Source: an uncultured Bacilli bacterium (lineage in GTDB: Bacteria; Bacillota_I; Bacilli_A; RF39; UBA660). Taken from it: a stretch of DNA of 14,003 nt. Numbering within the stretch: the stretch's first letter is position 1; every line of letters begins with the position of its first letter. The stretch lies in contig CANQMF010000027.1 of assembly GCA_947624915.1 (NCBI GenBank), forward strand, positions 1-14,003, given 5' to 3'. Of this stretch, positions 1 to 7,281 are shown piece by piece. The notes under the pieces were generated by a model. That model saw nothing but the letters and a program-made list of their open reading frames with translations. It was not told the DNA's origin and did no database searches. The position numbers and the translations under genes were made by a program.

Positions 1-602
1 AACATAATTCGGTTACGGTATTTATCATATAGTCCATTCTCATTAGCATTAGCTAAACCACTCTTTAGTAAGTCTTTATCACTATATTCTTTCTGCTTAA
101 GTAATTTAACTAACATATCCTGCTCATTTAAAGACAAACCAATTTCAAACGTCTTAAGTTCATTATCAGTAAGGCCCCTAGAATACAAATACGCTTTAGC
201 TGTTTTTCCAAAAGAACTATTTAAATTATTTTGATAAAACTTTTGACTTATTTCATACATATCATACAATGGCTTATTCTTTTTTAATGCCAATTCTTCA
301 CTATTAGGTGCTATAGTAACGCTGATGCCACACATATCGGCACACTTTTTAACAGCCTCCATAAACGAAATATGTTCATAATCTTGTAAAAACTTAAAAA
401 CATTCCCTGTTGCACCACAAGAAAAACAGGTATATATTTGTTTTTCTTTTGAAACACTCATACTAGGTGAATGATCATCATGAAAAGGACATACACCAAA
501 ATAATTTTTTCCCCTTGTTGTCAAAGTTATATAGTTGGAAATAACTTCTACAATATCTACCTTATTTCGTATCTCATTTAAAAGTTTATTATCTACTTTC
601 AT
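1..602 (-). CDS. dnaG: DNA primase DnaG, N-terminal part (runs off the window)
   Basis: DNA primase makes the RNA primers for lagging-strand and initiator synthesis at the replication fork. The first 200 codons are present and the gene continues beyond base 1; bacterial DnaG is usually about 600 residues. The N-terminal CHC2 zinc-binding domain is clear: C38-P-F-H41 followed by C59-F-S-C62, with the family sequence GVCPFHDDHSPSMSV around the first pair. After it comes the start of the primase catalytic core, with a YLYSRGLTDNELKTFEIGLS stretch and a final YRNRIM that matches the conserved region just before the toprim domain. The ATG at 602-600 gives the normal DnaG N-terminus; its ribosome site is weak (GGAAGTGG). 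It is preceded by its own promoter and by terminators of comEC, so it is probably transcribed separately from the competence genes. In many Firmicutes dnaG is followed by rpoD; that lies outside the window. Confidence 0.96.
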   Translation of the reverse strand, partial: MKVDNKLLNEIRNKVDIVEVISNYITLTTRGKNYFGVCPFHDDHSPSMSVSKEKQIYTCFSCGATGNVFKFLQDYEHISFMEAVKKCADMCGISVTIAPNSEELALKKNKPLYDMYEISQKFYQNNLNSSFGKTAKAYLYSRGLTDNELKTFEIGLSLNEQDMLVKLLKQKEYSDKDLLKSGLANANENGLYDKYRNRIM

Positions 603-705
603 AAACCACTTCCAACTTTCCAATTTCAGTACTATGTCCAATAAAATAAACGCTTCCAATAATAATATACAATATAAACAAATTATTTCCTTTTTTTAAA
701 GACAT
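589..705 (-). CDS. Short ORF (38 codons) in the dnaG leader; possible FolC-tail remnant or small membrane peptide
   Basis: The frame opens at ATG 705-703 and ends at TAA 591-589, overlapping the dnaG start by 14 nt. An in-frame TGA at 714-712 closes it upstream. The product has a short basic start, a hydrophobic core (LFILYIIIGSVYFIG) and a polar end. The GSVYFI stretch resembles the Gly-Ser-Leu-Tyr-Phe-Ile sequence at the C-terminus of folylpolyglutamate synthase (FolC), so it may be a decayed gene tail. It could equally be a small membrane peptide or chance. No good ribosome site lies at the usual distance; an AGAGGA lies about 30 nt upstream. I list it as a candidate only. Confidence 0.25.
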   Translation of the reverse strand: MSLKKGNNLFILYIIIGSVYFIGHSTEIGKLEVVYESR

Positions 706-755
706 TTTTTTTCATTTTTTTAAATTTAGATGTCCTCTTTATAAAAGTAGTATAT

Positions 756-764
756 ATTATAACA
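756..764 (-). promoter_or_regulatory. Extended -10 promoter for dnaG
   Basis: The minus strand reads TGTTATAAT at 764-756, a perfect TATAAT preceded by TG one base away (extended -10). No good -35 is present 16-18 nt upstream, which is common for extended -10 promoters. Transcription would start near 749, leaving a leader of about 150 nt before dnaG. Confidence 0.6.
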
Positions 765-796
765 CATTTTTTAAAAAAAATTTATTTATTTTCACA

Positions 797-820
797 TTAA
801 AAGAGAACACGAAGTTCTCC
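797..820 (-). terminator. Second intrinsic terminator after comEC
   Basis: On the minus strand GAGAAC (819-814) pairs with GTTCTC (808-803) around the loop TTCGT, followed directly by TTTT. It backs up the stronger hairpin at 829-850 and separates comEC from dnaG. Confidence 0.65.
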
Positions 821-828
821 ATCTATAT

Positions 829-850
829 AAAAACGCTAATGCGATTAGCG
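829..850 (-). terminator. Intrinsic terminator overlapping the comEC stop codon
   Basis: On the minus strand CGCTAAT (850-844) and ATTAGCG (840-834) form a perfect 7-bp stem with a 3-nt loop (CGC), followed by TTTTT. The comEC TAA stop (847-845) lies inside the 5' arm, so translation termination and the hairpin share the same bases. Confidence 0.8.
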
Positions 851-2932
851 TACAGTCTTAACAAGTATAGGGGATTTAAAAATTATTTTTATACCACCAT
901 TAATACTTGTTAAATAAGTTTTACTAGTAGCTAATGCTTGTAACACCCTTTTATCTGGGTGATTAAACTTATTATTCAATCCAACTGATATAAAGGCATA
1001 TTGAGGTTTCAAATATCTAACAAAAGACTGACTTGTACTATACTTCGAACCATGATGTCCTACTTTTAATATATCCACAGCCGACAACTTATATTCATTC
1101 ATTATGTATTCTTCCGTTTTAAAACCTGCATCACCCATTAAAATAAATGAGCTATTATTAATCTTAGCATATATAACTAAACTATCTTCATTTTCACTTT
1201 CTTCATCAATATCATTTAAAAAATATAAATTATATCCATTAATATTTAATTTGTTTTGGCTAAAATGTTGATAATCAATATATTTCTTTTTTAAATTCTG
1301 AATAAGTTTCATTTCCATTTCGTTATCATTACCACTATTAAATATCACCTGTTTGGTTCTAAAATTATCAATAATTTTAGATAATGAGCCAATATGATCA
1401 TAGTCACCATGTGTAATGATAACATAATCTAAAGAATGAATTCCTTGTGATCTTAAATATGGAACAATAATATCATCACCAACATCATATGCATTATTTT
1501 TACGTTTCCAATCAGTTTTCTCATAATTAATAACATTACCACAATCAATTAATATATTACCCTTATTATGGGGTAAGGTTATTAATATAGCGTCACCCTG
1601 ACCAATATTAATAATATCCATAGTAGCATATTTTTTAAAATAATTAATATGATAATGGATCAAGATCAATATAACTAATCCTACAATATATTTATATTCT
1701 TTATTAGGAAAATTGATAATAACAAAATAAATAATTATATAATAAAGGGATATAACATAAGAAGGTATGTGAGCAAGAGCAATGTAAAACCAATTAATTT
1801 TGCTAACTAGTAATGAGCATTGTTCAACAATATTTATAATGACTAAAAAGCAATTATCTAAATATGGACAAATACAAGTTAAAAGTGCTAATGGAAACAT
1901 AATAAAACAGACTAAAGGCACAAAAAACAAATTAATAACAGGGGTAATAACATTTATACCAAAATAACTATTCACCATAATAGGAATACTAACTAAGAAA
2001 GCTATGAAAGAAATTAAAAACAATTTAACAAAATAATTATGATAACTATTAATAATATATCCAAATTTTATTAAAGAATAAGTAACAATATAACTAAAAA
2101 GGAAGCCATTATTATATACATAAAAAGGATTATAAAGTAAACTAAATCCCAAAATATAAATTAAAAGATATTCGTTTTTAATATTCCATTCAAAATAGTT
2201 GTTCAAAAAACAAAAAATAAATAATAAAACAGCTCTCATAATTGATAACGAATAATTTGTTAACATTACATATAAGAAAAGGAAACAAATAACCACTCCA
2301 TATTTAATGATCTTTTTAGAGGTTACTTTCTGCACCAAAAACATTATTAAACTAGTTAGCAAAGAAACATGCATTCCTGATAGAGCAAAAAGATGACTTA
2401 TTCCATTTTTCTGGTAACTAGTCATAACATCATTATCAATCATTGAATTATCACCTAATAAAAAAGTTCTAAGATAACCACTCGTAGAACGGTTCGCTAT
2501 TTTATTTAAAATCAACTGCTTTAATTCATAAATAATATTTTTATTTTTCTCCAAAAGGCAAACACTTTTAGCCTCAACAATATAATATATTTTTTTACTA
2601 AGCAAATAATGGCGATAATTAAATTGATCAAAATTACGCGCCGTATCAGGTAAATTAGCTATCCCTAGTACCCTAATCTTATCACCAATATTATAATCAT
2701 CTAATTCCTCTTTATTGTTAACGTAATAATTAATTAAAAAATCGTCAATATATATTTTTATATGGTTACCATCAATTTCAAGATCTTTTATTATACCTTC
2801 ATAATTACGAATATCGCTGCTCTGAGATTTAGCTGATACATTGTTTAAACAAAATATTACATAACTTAAAATAATAGCCAAAAATATCCAAACTGTATAT
2901 TTATACTGTAATATTATCTTTAATCTTGTCAT
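845..2932 (-). CDS. comEC: ComEC/Rec2 family DNA-uptake channel protein
   Basis: ComEC is the inner-membrane channel that carries one strand of transforming DNA into the cytoplasm. With the ATG at 2932-2930 it has 695 residues, a usual length. The order is: an N-terminal membrane segment (about 10-30); an OB-like extracellular DUF4131 region (about 35-130); the multi-helix Competence domain (about 150-400) containing LFALSGMHVSLL; and a C-terminal metallo-beta-lactamase-like domain. The last has the metal-site motif THGDYDH (H508, D510, D512, H513), GDAG (600-603) and GHHGS (626-629), so all three modules of a full-length ComEC are present and no metal ligand is obviously missing. A GTG at 2953 would add seven residues but has no ribosome site, whereas the chosen ATG has GGAGA about nine bases upstream. 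It overlaps the comEA end by 32 nt, pointing to translational coupling. Confidence 0.95.
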   Translation of the reverse strand: MTRLKIILQYKYTVWIFLAIILSYVIFCLNNVSAKSQSSDIRNYEGIIKDLEIDGNHIKIYIDDFLINYYVNNKEELDDYNIGDKIRVLGIANLPDTARNFDQFNYRHYLLSKKIYYIVEAKSVCLLEKNKNIIYELKQLILNKIANRSTSGYLRTFLLGDNSMIDNDVMTSYQKNGISHLFALSGMHVSLLTSLIMFLVQKVTSKKIIKYGVVICFLFLYVMLTNYSLSIMRAVLLFIFCFLNNYFEWNIKNEYLLIYILGFSLLYNPFYVYNNGFLFSYIVTYSLIKFGYIINSYHNYFVKLFLISFIAFLVSIPIMVNSYFGINVITPVINLFFVPLVCFIMFPLALLTCICPYLDNCFLVIINIVEQCSLLVSKINWFYIALAHIPSYVISLYYIIIYFVIINFPNKEYKYIVGLVILILIHYHINYFKKYATMDIINIGQGDAILITLPHNKGNILIDCGNVINYEKTDWKRKNNAYDVGDDIIVPYLRSQGIHSLDYVIITHGDYDHIGSLSKIIDNFRTKQVIFNSGNDNEMEMKLIQNLKKKYIDYQHFSQNKLNINGYNLYFLNDIDEESENEDSLVIYAKINNSSFILMGDAGFKTEEYIMNEYKLSAVDILKVGHHGSKYSTSQSFVRYLKPQYAFISVGLNNKFNHPDKRVLQALATSKTYLTSINGGIKIIFKSPILVKTVR

Positions 2933-3548
2933 ATAGAGTATCTCCGATGCCACTTACTTTTTTTAAATCCTCAATACTTTGAAATAATCCGTTTAACTTT
3001 CGATATTCCAAAATAGCTTGAGCCTTAGCTTCCCCTATACCTTCTAATGCCATCAAATCCTCCAAAGAAGCGTTATTAATATTTATTTTATTATTTATAT
3101 TTTCTACATCATCATTATTATTTAAACAAGTAGTATTATCCATTAAAGGGCAATTACAAGCTTCAATCATATAATTAGTTGAACTTTTATCTAGTTCTAA
3201 CTTCTCAATCTCATCATCAGTATATACCCAAATAACCATTTCATCCTTAACCCTAGAACTTAAATTTATGTAATTTGTATTAGCATTCTTGTTTAATCCC
3301 CCAGCTAGTTTAATAACATCATTAACGCGTAAACCATCATCTACTTCATAAACACCGGGACTTTTAATAGCGCCCTTAATATCAACTTTTACTTTATTGC
3401 TAACGACGTTACCTACATCTTTTTTAGTTATCTCTTCTTCCAACTCTACATCCTCTTCAATAACCTCACTGCTACCGAAAGTATTTAATAAAAAAATGCC
3501 TAGCCCAACCATTGCTACTAAAACGCCTATAATTATTTTGTGTCGCAT
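2901..3548 (-). CDS. comEA: ComEA family DNA-binding competence protein
   Basis: ComEA is the membrane-anchored DNA receptor that binds incoming double-stranded DNA and passes it to ComEC. The 215 residues hold one N-terminal membrane anchor (about 4-24), an acidic stalk, a SLBB (ubiquitin-like) domain (about 52-110, with DIKGAIKSPGVYEVDDGLRV) and a C-terminal double helix-hairpin-helix DNA-binding domain (about 155-215, with ININNASLEDLMALEGIGEA and VSGIGD). The linker between the two domains carries three cysteines, C131, C133 and C141, in an otherwise Asn/Asp-rich stretch, which could form an extracellular disulfide. The ATG at 3548 has AGGGTGG at 3559-3553 in front. It is the first gene of the comEA-comEC pair and diverges from glmS, 115 nt away. 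Confidence 0.94.
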   Translation of the reverse strand: MRHKIIIGVLVAMVGLGIFLLNTFGSSEVIEEDVELEEEITKKDVGNVVSNKVKVDIKGAIKSPGVYEVDDGLRVNDVIKLAGGLNKNANTNYINLSSRVKDEMVIWVYTDDEIEKLELDKSSTNYMIEACNCPLMDNTTCLNNNDDVENINNKININNASLEDLMALEGIGEAKAQAILEYRKLNGLFQSIEDLKKVSGIGDTLYDKIKDNITV

Positions 3549-3615
3549 TTTACCACCCTATAATATTATTATTGATAAATACTCATAATCCTTTTATTTT
3601 TTTAATAGAATAATG

Positions 3616-3657
3616 TATAATTATGTTAAGAACATTTACTATGTTGTTTAAAGGAGG
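3616..3657 (+). promoter_or_regulatory. -10 element and ribosome site of glmS
   Basis: TATAAT lies at 3616-3621 and a strong Shine-Dalgarno AAAGGAGG at 3650-3657, six bases before the glmS ATG. The -35 is poor (T-rich around 3593-3598). The predicted start near 3628 leaves a leader of only about 36 nt, too short for the glmS ribozyme found upstream of this gene in many Bacillota. Confidence 0.6.
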
Positions 3658-3663
3658 ATTTTT

Positions 3664-5442
3664 ATGTGTGGAATTGTCGGTTACGTTGGTAAAGATAACA
3701 AGGCAATTAAGAAGACTATAGATTGTCTTCAAAAATTAGAATATCGCGGTTATGATTCAGCTGGCATTGCTTATGTCGACAAAAAAAAGATTACAATAAA
3801 AAAGGAAAAAGGGCGAATCAACTTATTAAAGCAAAAACTTAACTTTAATATAAAATCCAACGTCGCCATTGGTCATACAAGATGGGCAACACATGGTACC
3901 CCAAGTAACACTAATGCCCACCCACATCGAGTTGGTAATGTAACAATTGTTCATAATGGAATTATTGAAAATTATTTAGAATTAAAAAAGCAATTAGAAG
4001 CCCAAGGATATCAATTTAGTTCACAGACTGATACAGAAGTGGCATGTGCAATGATAGACTACCTAGCAAAAGATGAAAATAATCATTTAACAGTACTTAA
4101 TAAACTGAAAAAAATTTTTAAAGGCAGTTATGCTCTAACCATTATTTTTGATGACGAACTAGATACACTATACGCTTTAAAAAAAGACAACCCGTTAATA
4201 ATTGGATGTGCAACAAACAGTTTTTTTACAGCCTCTGATATACCAGCTATTTTAGAATATACAACTGATTATGTTATATTAAATGACAATGATATTGCCA
4301 AAATAAATGACGAATTAATCATTTATCATAATGAAAAAAAAATAAAAAACACTATCCATCACTTTAAACACGACTACGACCCAACAGATAAAGGTACCTA
4401 TGAACACTATATGTTAAAAGAAATTAATGAACAACCAATAATAATTAATGAATTAATAAAAAAACACGTCTGCAATGATTTAAAAGAGATTCCTGATTTA
4501 TCATCATATCACCGTATTGATATTGTTGGTTGTGGATCAGCTTATCACGCCGGACTAGTAGCACAATGCCTATTTGAAGAATATGCTAAAAAAGAAACTA
4601 ATTGCTATGTTGCCAGTGAATATCGATATAAAACCTGCTTCCTTGATAAAAATAGTCTCGTGATTTTTATATCACAATCTGGTGAAACAGCTGATACATT
4701 AGCTTGTCTAAGAAAAGTCAAAAAACAGGGAATAAAAACACTTGCGATTGTAAATACTGAAGAGTCAAGCATTGCTCGCGAAGCAGATGAAGTTATATAT
4801 ACCAAAGCAGGTCAAGAAATTGCAGTTGCTACAACTAAAGCCTATACAGCCCAAGTGACTATTTTATCACTTTTAGCACTTAAAATAGCTAATAAAGATA
4901 AATCTATATATTTAACGCAATTAAAAAAAGATCAGAAGCAAATTAAAGAAATATTAACATCTCTAATATATAATCAAGACTATAAACTAATAGCCAAAAA
5001 ACTATATAACCATAAAGATATATTTTTTATAGGCCGCTTAATAGATTATACTATTGCTTTAGAAGGCTCGTTAAAATTAAAAGAAATCTCCTATATTAAT
5101 AGTTCAACTTACCCAGCCGGTGAATTAAAACATGGAACAATATCTTTAATTGAAAAAGGTACACCAGTTATTTCCATCATTACCCAAAATTCAATAAAAA
5201 ATAAAACCATTAGTAACATTAAAGAAGTCAAGGCCCGAAATGCTTATAGTATAGTTCTAACTAATCAAACTATTAATAATGATATAGCTGATATTATTGT
5301 CAAGATTCCAGTCGTTAGTTCATTTTTACAACCAATTGTATCAATTATACCCCTTCAATTAATCGCATACTATGTAGCTAAATTAAATAATTGCGATATT
5401 GATAAACCACGTAACCTAGCAAAATCGGTTACTGTAGAATAA
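3664..5442 (+). CDS. glmS: Glutamine--fructose-6-phosphate aminotransferase (isomerizing)
   Basis: GlmS makes glucosamine-6-phosphate from fructose-6-phosphate and glutamine, the first step to UDP-GlcNAc for peptidoglycan and other wall polymers; it acts in the cytoplasm. The protein has 592 residues, close to the usual 600. The N-terminal class-II glutamine amidotransferase domain has the nucleophile C2 after Met removal (MCGIVGYVG), HTRWATHG (71-78), NG at 98-99 and D123. Two SIS sugar-phosphate isomerase domains follow (about 282-410 with SQSGETADT; about 443-580). The isomerase residues correspond to E487 and H490 (GELKHGT) and to K587 in the C-terminal PRNLAKSVTVE. All catalytic motifs are intact. 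The start is fixed by the obligatory MCG and by AAAGGAGG. It stands alone on the plus strand with its own terminator. Confidence 0.98.
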   Translation: MCGIVGYVGKDNKAIKKTIDCLQKLEYRGYDSAGIAYVDKKKITIKKEKGRINLLKQKLNFNIKSNVAIGHTRWATHGTPSNTNAHPHRVGNVTIVHNGIIENYLELKKQLEAQGYQFSSQTDTEVACAMIDYLAKDENNHLTVLNKLKKIFKGSYALTIIFDDELDTLYALKKDNPLIIGCATNSFFTASDIPAILEYTTDYVILNDNDIAKINDELIIYHNEKKIKNTIHHFKHDYDPTDKGTYEHYMLKEINEQPIIINELIKKHVCNDLKEIPDLSSYHRIDIVGCGSAYHAGLVAQCLFEEYAKKETNCYVASEYRYKTCFLDKNSLVIFISQSGETADTLACLRKVKKQGIKTLAIVNTEESSIAREADEVIYTKAGQEIAVATTKAYTAQVTILSLLALKIANKDKSIYLTQLKKDQKQIKEILTSLIYNQDYKLIAKKLYNHKDIFFIGRLIDYTIALEGSLKLKEISYINSSTYPAGELKHGTISLIEKGTPVISIITQNSIKNKTISNIKEVKARNAYSIVLTNQTINNDIADIIVKIPVVSSFLQPIVSIIPLQLIAYYVAKLNNCDIDKPRNLAKSVTVE

Positions 5443-5502
5443 AAAGTCATTAAACAGCAAGAAGCAGAGATTTTAACATCATTAACATTAATAATCATTA
5501 AA

Positions 5503-5537
5503 CAATAAAAACTGTTCACCAAGAACAGTTTTTATTG
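5503..5537. terminator. Bidirectional intrinsic terminator between glmS and the zinc-ribbon gene
   Basis: A perfect 15-bp inverted repeat, 5503-5517 against 5523-5537, with a 5-nt loop (ACCAA on the plus strand). The arms contain A5 and T5 runs, so each strand reads as a hairpin ending in T-rich sequence. It lies 60 nt after the glmS stop and 40 nt after the stop of the convergent minus-strand gene, so it can serve both. Confidence 0.88.
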
Positions 5538-5577
5538 ACCTACATAAACATTTTCATTTTTAATATATATTCTTAAT

Positions 5578-7056
5578 TTAATTATTTTTTAAACTAAAAC
5601 TTTCTGGAATAAATAAATAGTCTGTTAGTTCTTGAACATCCATTTTCTCAGGCCCCTTTAAAGTTATATAGTGAACCTTACCATCCTCAGTTTCAAACCA
5701 ATAAGTAATCAAAGAAACTAAATCAGCAGGATAATGCATACTTATTTTATATGCGGTATATTCTTTGTTCTTTCCAATTTTAACAGTCTTTCCAGTAACA
5801 TTTTCTACATCTTCAGAACTTTGTTTATCATACATATAATTGGATGCATAAATCTTAGCTGAATATTCGGGATTTTCAAAATAATTTAAAGAAACAAAAT
5901 ACATACCAGCATAACCATATTGTAATGACATATCATCATCTATATTTTTAGATTCTATCCAAGTATCAGGAACTTCAATATAGCCATATTTATCATCACC
6001 AATTGTAATAGTATTAATTTTTTCCTTTTCTTCATCACCATTAGTGTTACCTGTTTCTTGATCACCATAACTACAAGTGCCAGAATTATTCGTGCTAAAC
6101 CATTTAGTATATTCTTTTATATAATTATCAATACCAATCTCTTTTGCACGTTCTCTTTCAGATTCTAAGTTATAATCTATACCTGTAGATATATAGCCAT
6201 TGATCGTTGAATCATCGTATTTTATAGTAAGACTACCCTCATTTGATTCACAAACTAATTCTTTTGAATCCTTAGATGTACTATTAGATACTAAAAAGAA
6301 TACTCTAAGCAAAAAAGGAATGATAAATAACAAGGCAATAAATCCAATCACGACAATGCCGATAATTACTAACACAATAACTATTTTATTTGAATTAGAT
6401 TTCTTTTTTTGTTGGTACACATAATTTATTGACGCTATACTTTGATTATCATTCATGTTACTACCATGATTTAAGTCACTATTCAATGATTCACTATCAA
6501 ATGGTGGTTGTACTAATTCATCATGAGTTCCTTTATCATCTATAGATAAGCCTTGATCACTTTCCTGTCCTTCATTCAAACTACTACTTAATGATTCACT
6601 ATCAAACGATGGTTGAATCAATTCATCATGAGTTCCTTTATCATCTATAGATAAGCCTTGATCACTTTCCTGTTCTTCATTCAAATTACTACTCAACGAT
6701 TCACCACCAAATAATGGTTGTACTAATTCGTCATGAGTTCCTCTATCATCTATAGATAAGCCTAGATCACTTTCCTGTTCTTCATTCAAACTACTACTTA
6801 ATGATTCACCACCAAATAATGATTGTACTAATTCGTCATGAGTTTCTTTATCATCGATGGATAAACTTTGATCGCTTTCTTGTTTTTCATTCAAACTACT
6901 ACTTAATGATTCACTATCAAATAATGGTTGTACTAATTCGTCATGTGTTTCTCTATCATCTATAGATAAACTTTGATCATTTTCTAGTTTCACACCGCAG
7001 TTAGTACAAAAAACTTCTCCTTGTTTTACAGAGTTACCACATTTTTTACAATACAT
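5578..7056 (-). CDS. Zinc-ribbon membrane protein with five 35-residue tandem repeats; function unknown
   Basis: I do not recognise this 492-residue protein as a named family beyond its zinc ribbon. Visible parts in order: an N-terminal zinc ribbon with two CxxC knuckles (C3-KK-C6, C17-TN-C20); five tandem 35-residue acidic, Ser-rich repeats from residue 27 to about 197; a Lys/Asn linker; one membrane helix (about 225-257); then an outward-facing region of about 235 residues with two cysteines in its first part (VCES and GTCSYG), possibly a disulfide. The Lys-rich sequence before the helix suggests the N-terminus is cytoplasmic. Such ribbon-TM-exported-domain proteins are common in Bacillota and mostly uncharacterised. 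The ATG at 7056 starts the usual MYCKKCG and has GAGGAG eight bases upstream; a GTG at 7071 would add five residues that overlap this site. It appears monocistronic, with its own promoter and a shared terminator. Confidence 0.85.
   Translation of the reverse strand: MYCKKCGNSVKQGEVFCTNCGVKLENDQSLSIDDRETHDELVQPLFDSESLSSSLNEKQESDQSLSIDDKETHDELVQSLFGGESLSSSLNEEQESDLGLSIDDRGTHDELVQPLFGGESLSSNLNEEQESDQGLSIDDKGTHDELIQPSFDSESLSSSLNEGQESDQGLSIDDKGTHDELVQPPFDSESLNSDLNHGSNMNDNQSIASINYVYQQKKKSNSNKIVIVLVIIGIVVIGFIALLFIIPFLLRVFFLVSNSTSKDSKELVCESNEGSLTIKYDDSTINGYISTGIDYNLESERERAKEIGIDNYIKEYTKWFSTNNSGTCSYGDQETGNTNGDEEKEKINTITIGDDKYGYIEVPDTWIESKNIDDDMSLQYGYAGMYFVSLNYFENPEYSAKIYASNYMYDKQSSEDVENVTGKTVKIGKNKEYTAYKISMHYPADLVSLITYWFETEDGKVHYITLKGPEKMDVQELTDYLFIPESFSLKNN
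6466..6978 (-). repeat. Tandem repeat, 105-bp unit, about 4.9 copies, in-frame
   Basis: Copies occupy 6978-6874, 6873-6769, 6768-6664, 6663-6559 and 6558-6466 (the last one short). Each encodes 35 residues containing LSIDD, then THDEL[VI]Q, then F-[DG]-[SG]-ESL and a closing LN-E-x-QES. They are clearly similar at DNA level as well as in protein, for example the recurrent TCATCATGAGTTCCTTTATC on the plus strand. The unit length is a multiple of three, so copy gain or loss keeps the frame. Confidence 0.93.
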
Positions 7057-7082
7057 AACCTTGCTCCTCACCCTATTATATA

Positions 7083-7111
7083 ATTATATATTATTTTTAA
7101 ATTTTTGTCTA
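7083..7111 (-). promoter_or_regulatory. Sigma-A type promoter of the zinc-ribbon gene
   Basis: TAGACA at 7111-7106 and TATAAT at 7088-7083 on the minus strand are separated by exactly 17 nt. The predicted start near 7076 lies just before the GAGGAG ribosome site. A second TATAAT at 7080-7075 lies too close to the ribosome site to be the main one. Confidence 0.65.
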
Positions 7112-7228
7112 TGTATTTATATAAATTTTTATTATCTAAAATTTCGCCTATTAACGTGATAAATAGCTTTTAAAAGACGTTTTTAAGACAGTCCTTTATT
7201 GTTTTTACTTTCATATCCCATATACACT

Positions 7229-7250
7229 AAAAAAGATGACTTTCGTCATC
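7229..7250 (-). terminator. Intrinsic terminator after the mraZ-sortase operon
   Basis: On the minus strand GATGAC (7250-7245) and GTCATC (7240-7235) form a 6-bp stem closed by a GAAA tetraloop, followed by six T. It lies 32 nt after the sortase stop and shows that the division operon ends here. Confidence 0.88.
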
Positions 7251-7281
7251 CAAACAAAATTGATCACTAATTCTCTGCCAA

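Noticed and set aside
683..715. Ten-codon leader frame (MKKNVFKKRK) before dnaG
   Set aside because: Lys-rich frame in an A-rich tract with poorly placed ribosome site; likely chance.
2933..2953. GTG start seven codons upstream for comEC
   Set aside because: It has no ribosome site, whereas the ATG at 2932 has GGAGA at proper spacing.
6200..6424. Plus-strand frame opposite the zinc-ribbon gene's membrane region
   Set aside because: A mirror of the real hydrophobic segment, with no ribosome site.
6466..6978. CRISPR array
   Set aside because: The 105-bp repeats adjoin without spacers and are in-frame coding sequence.
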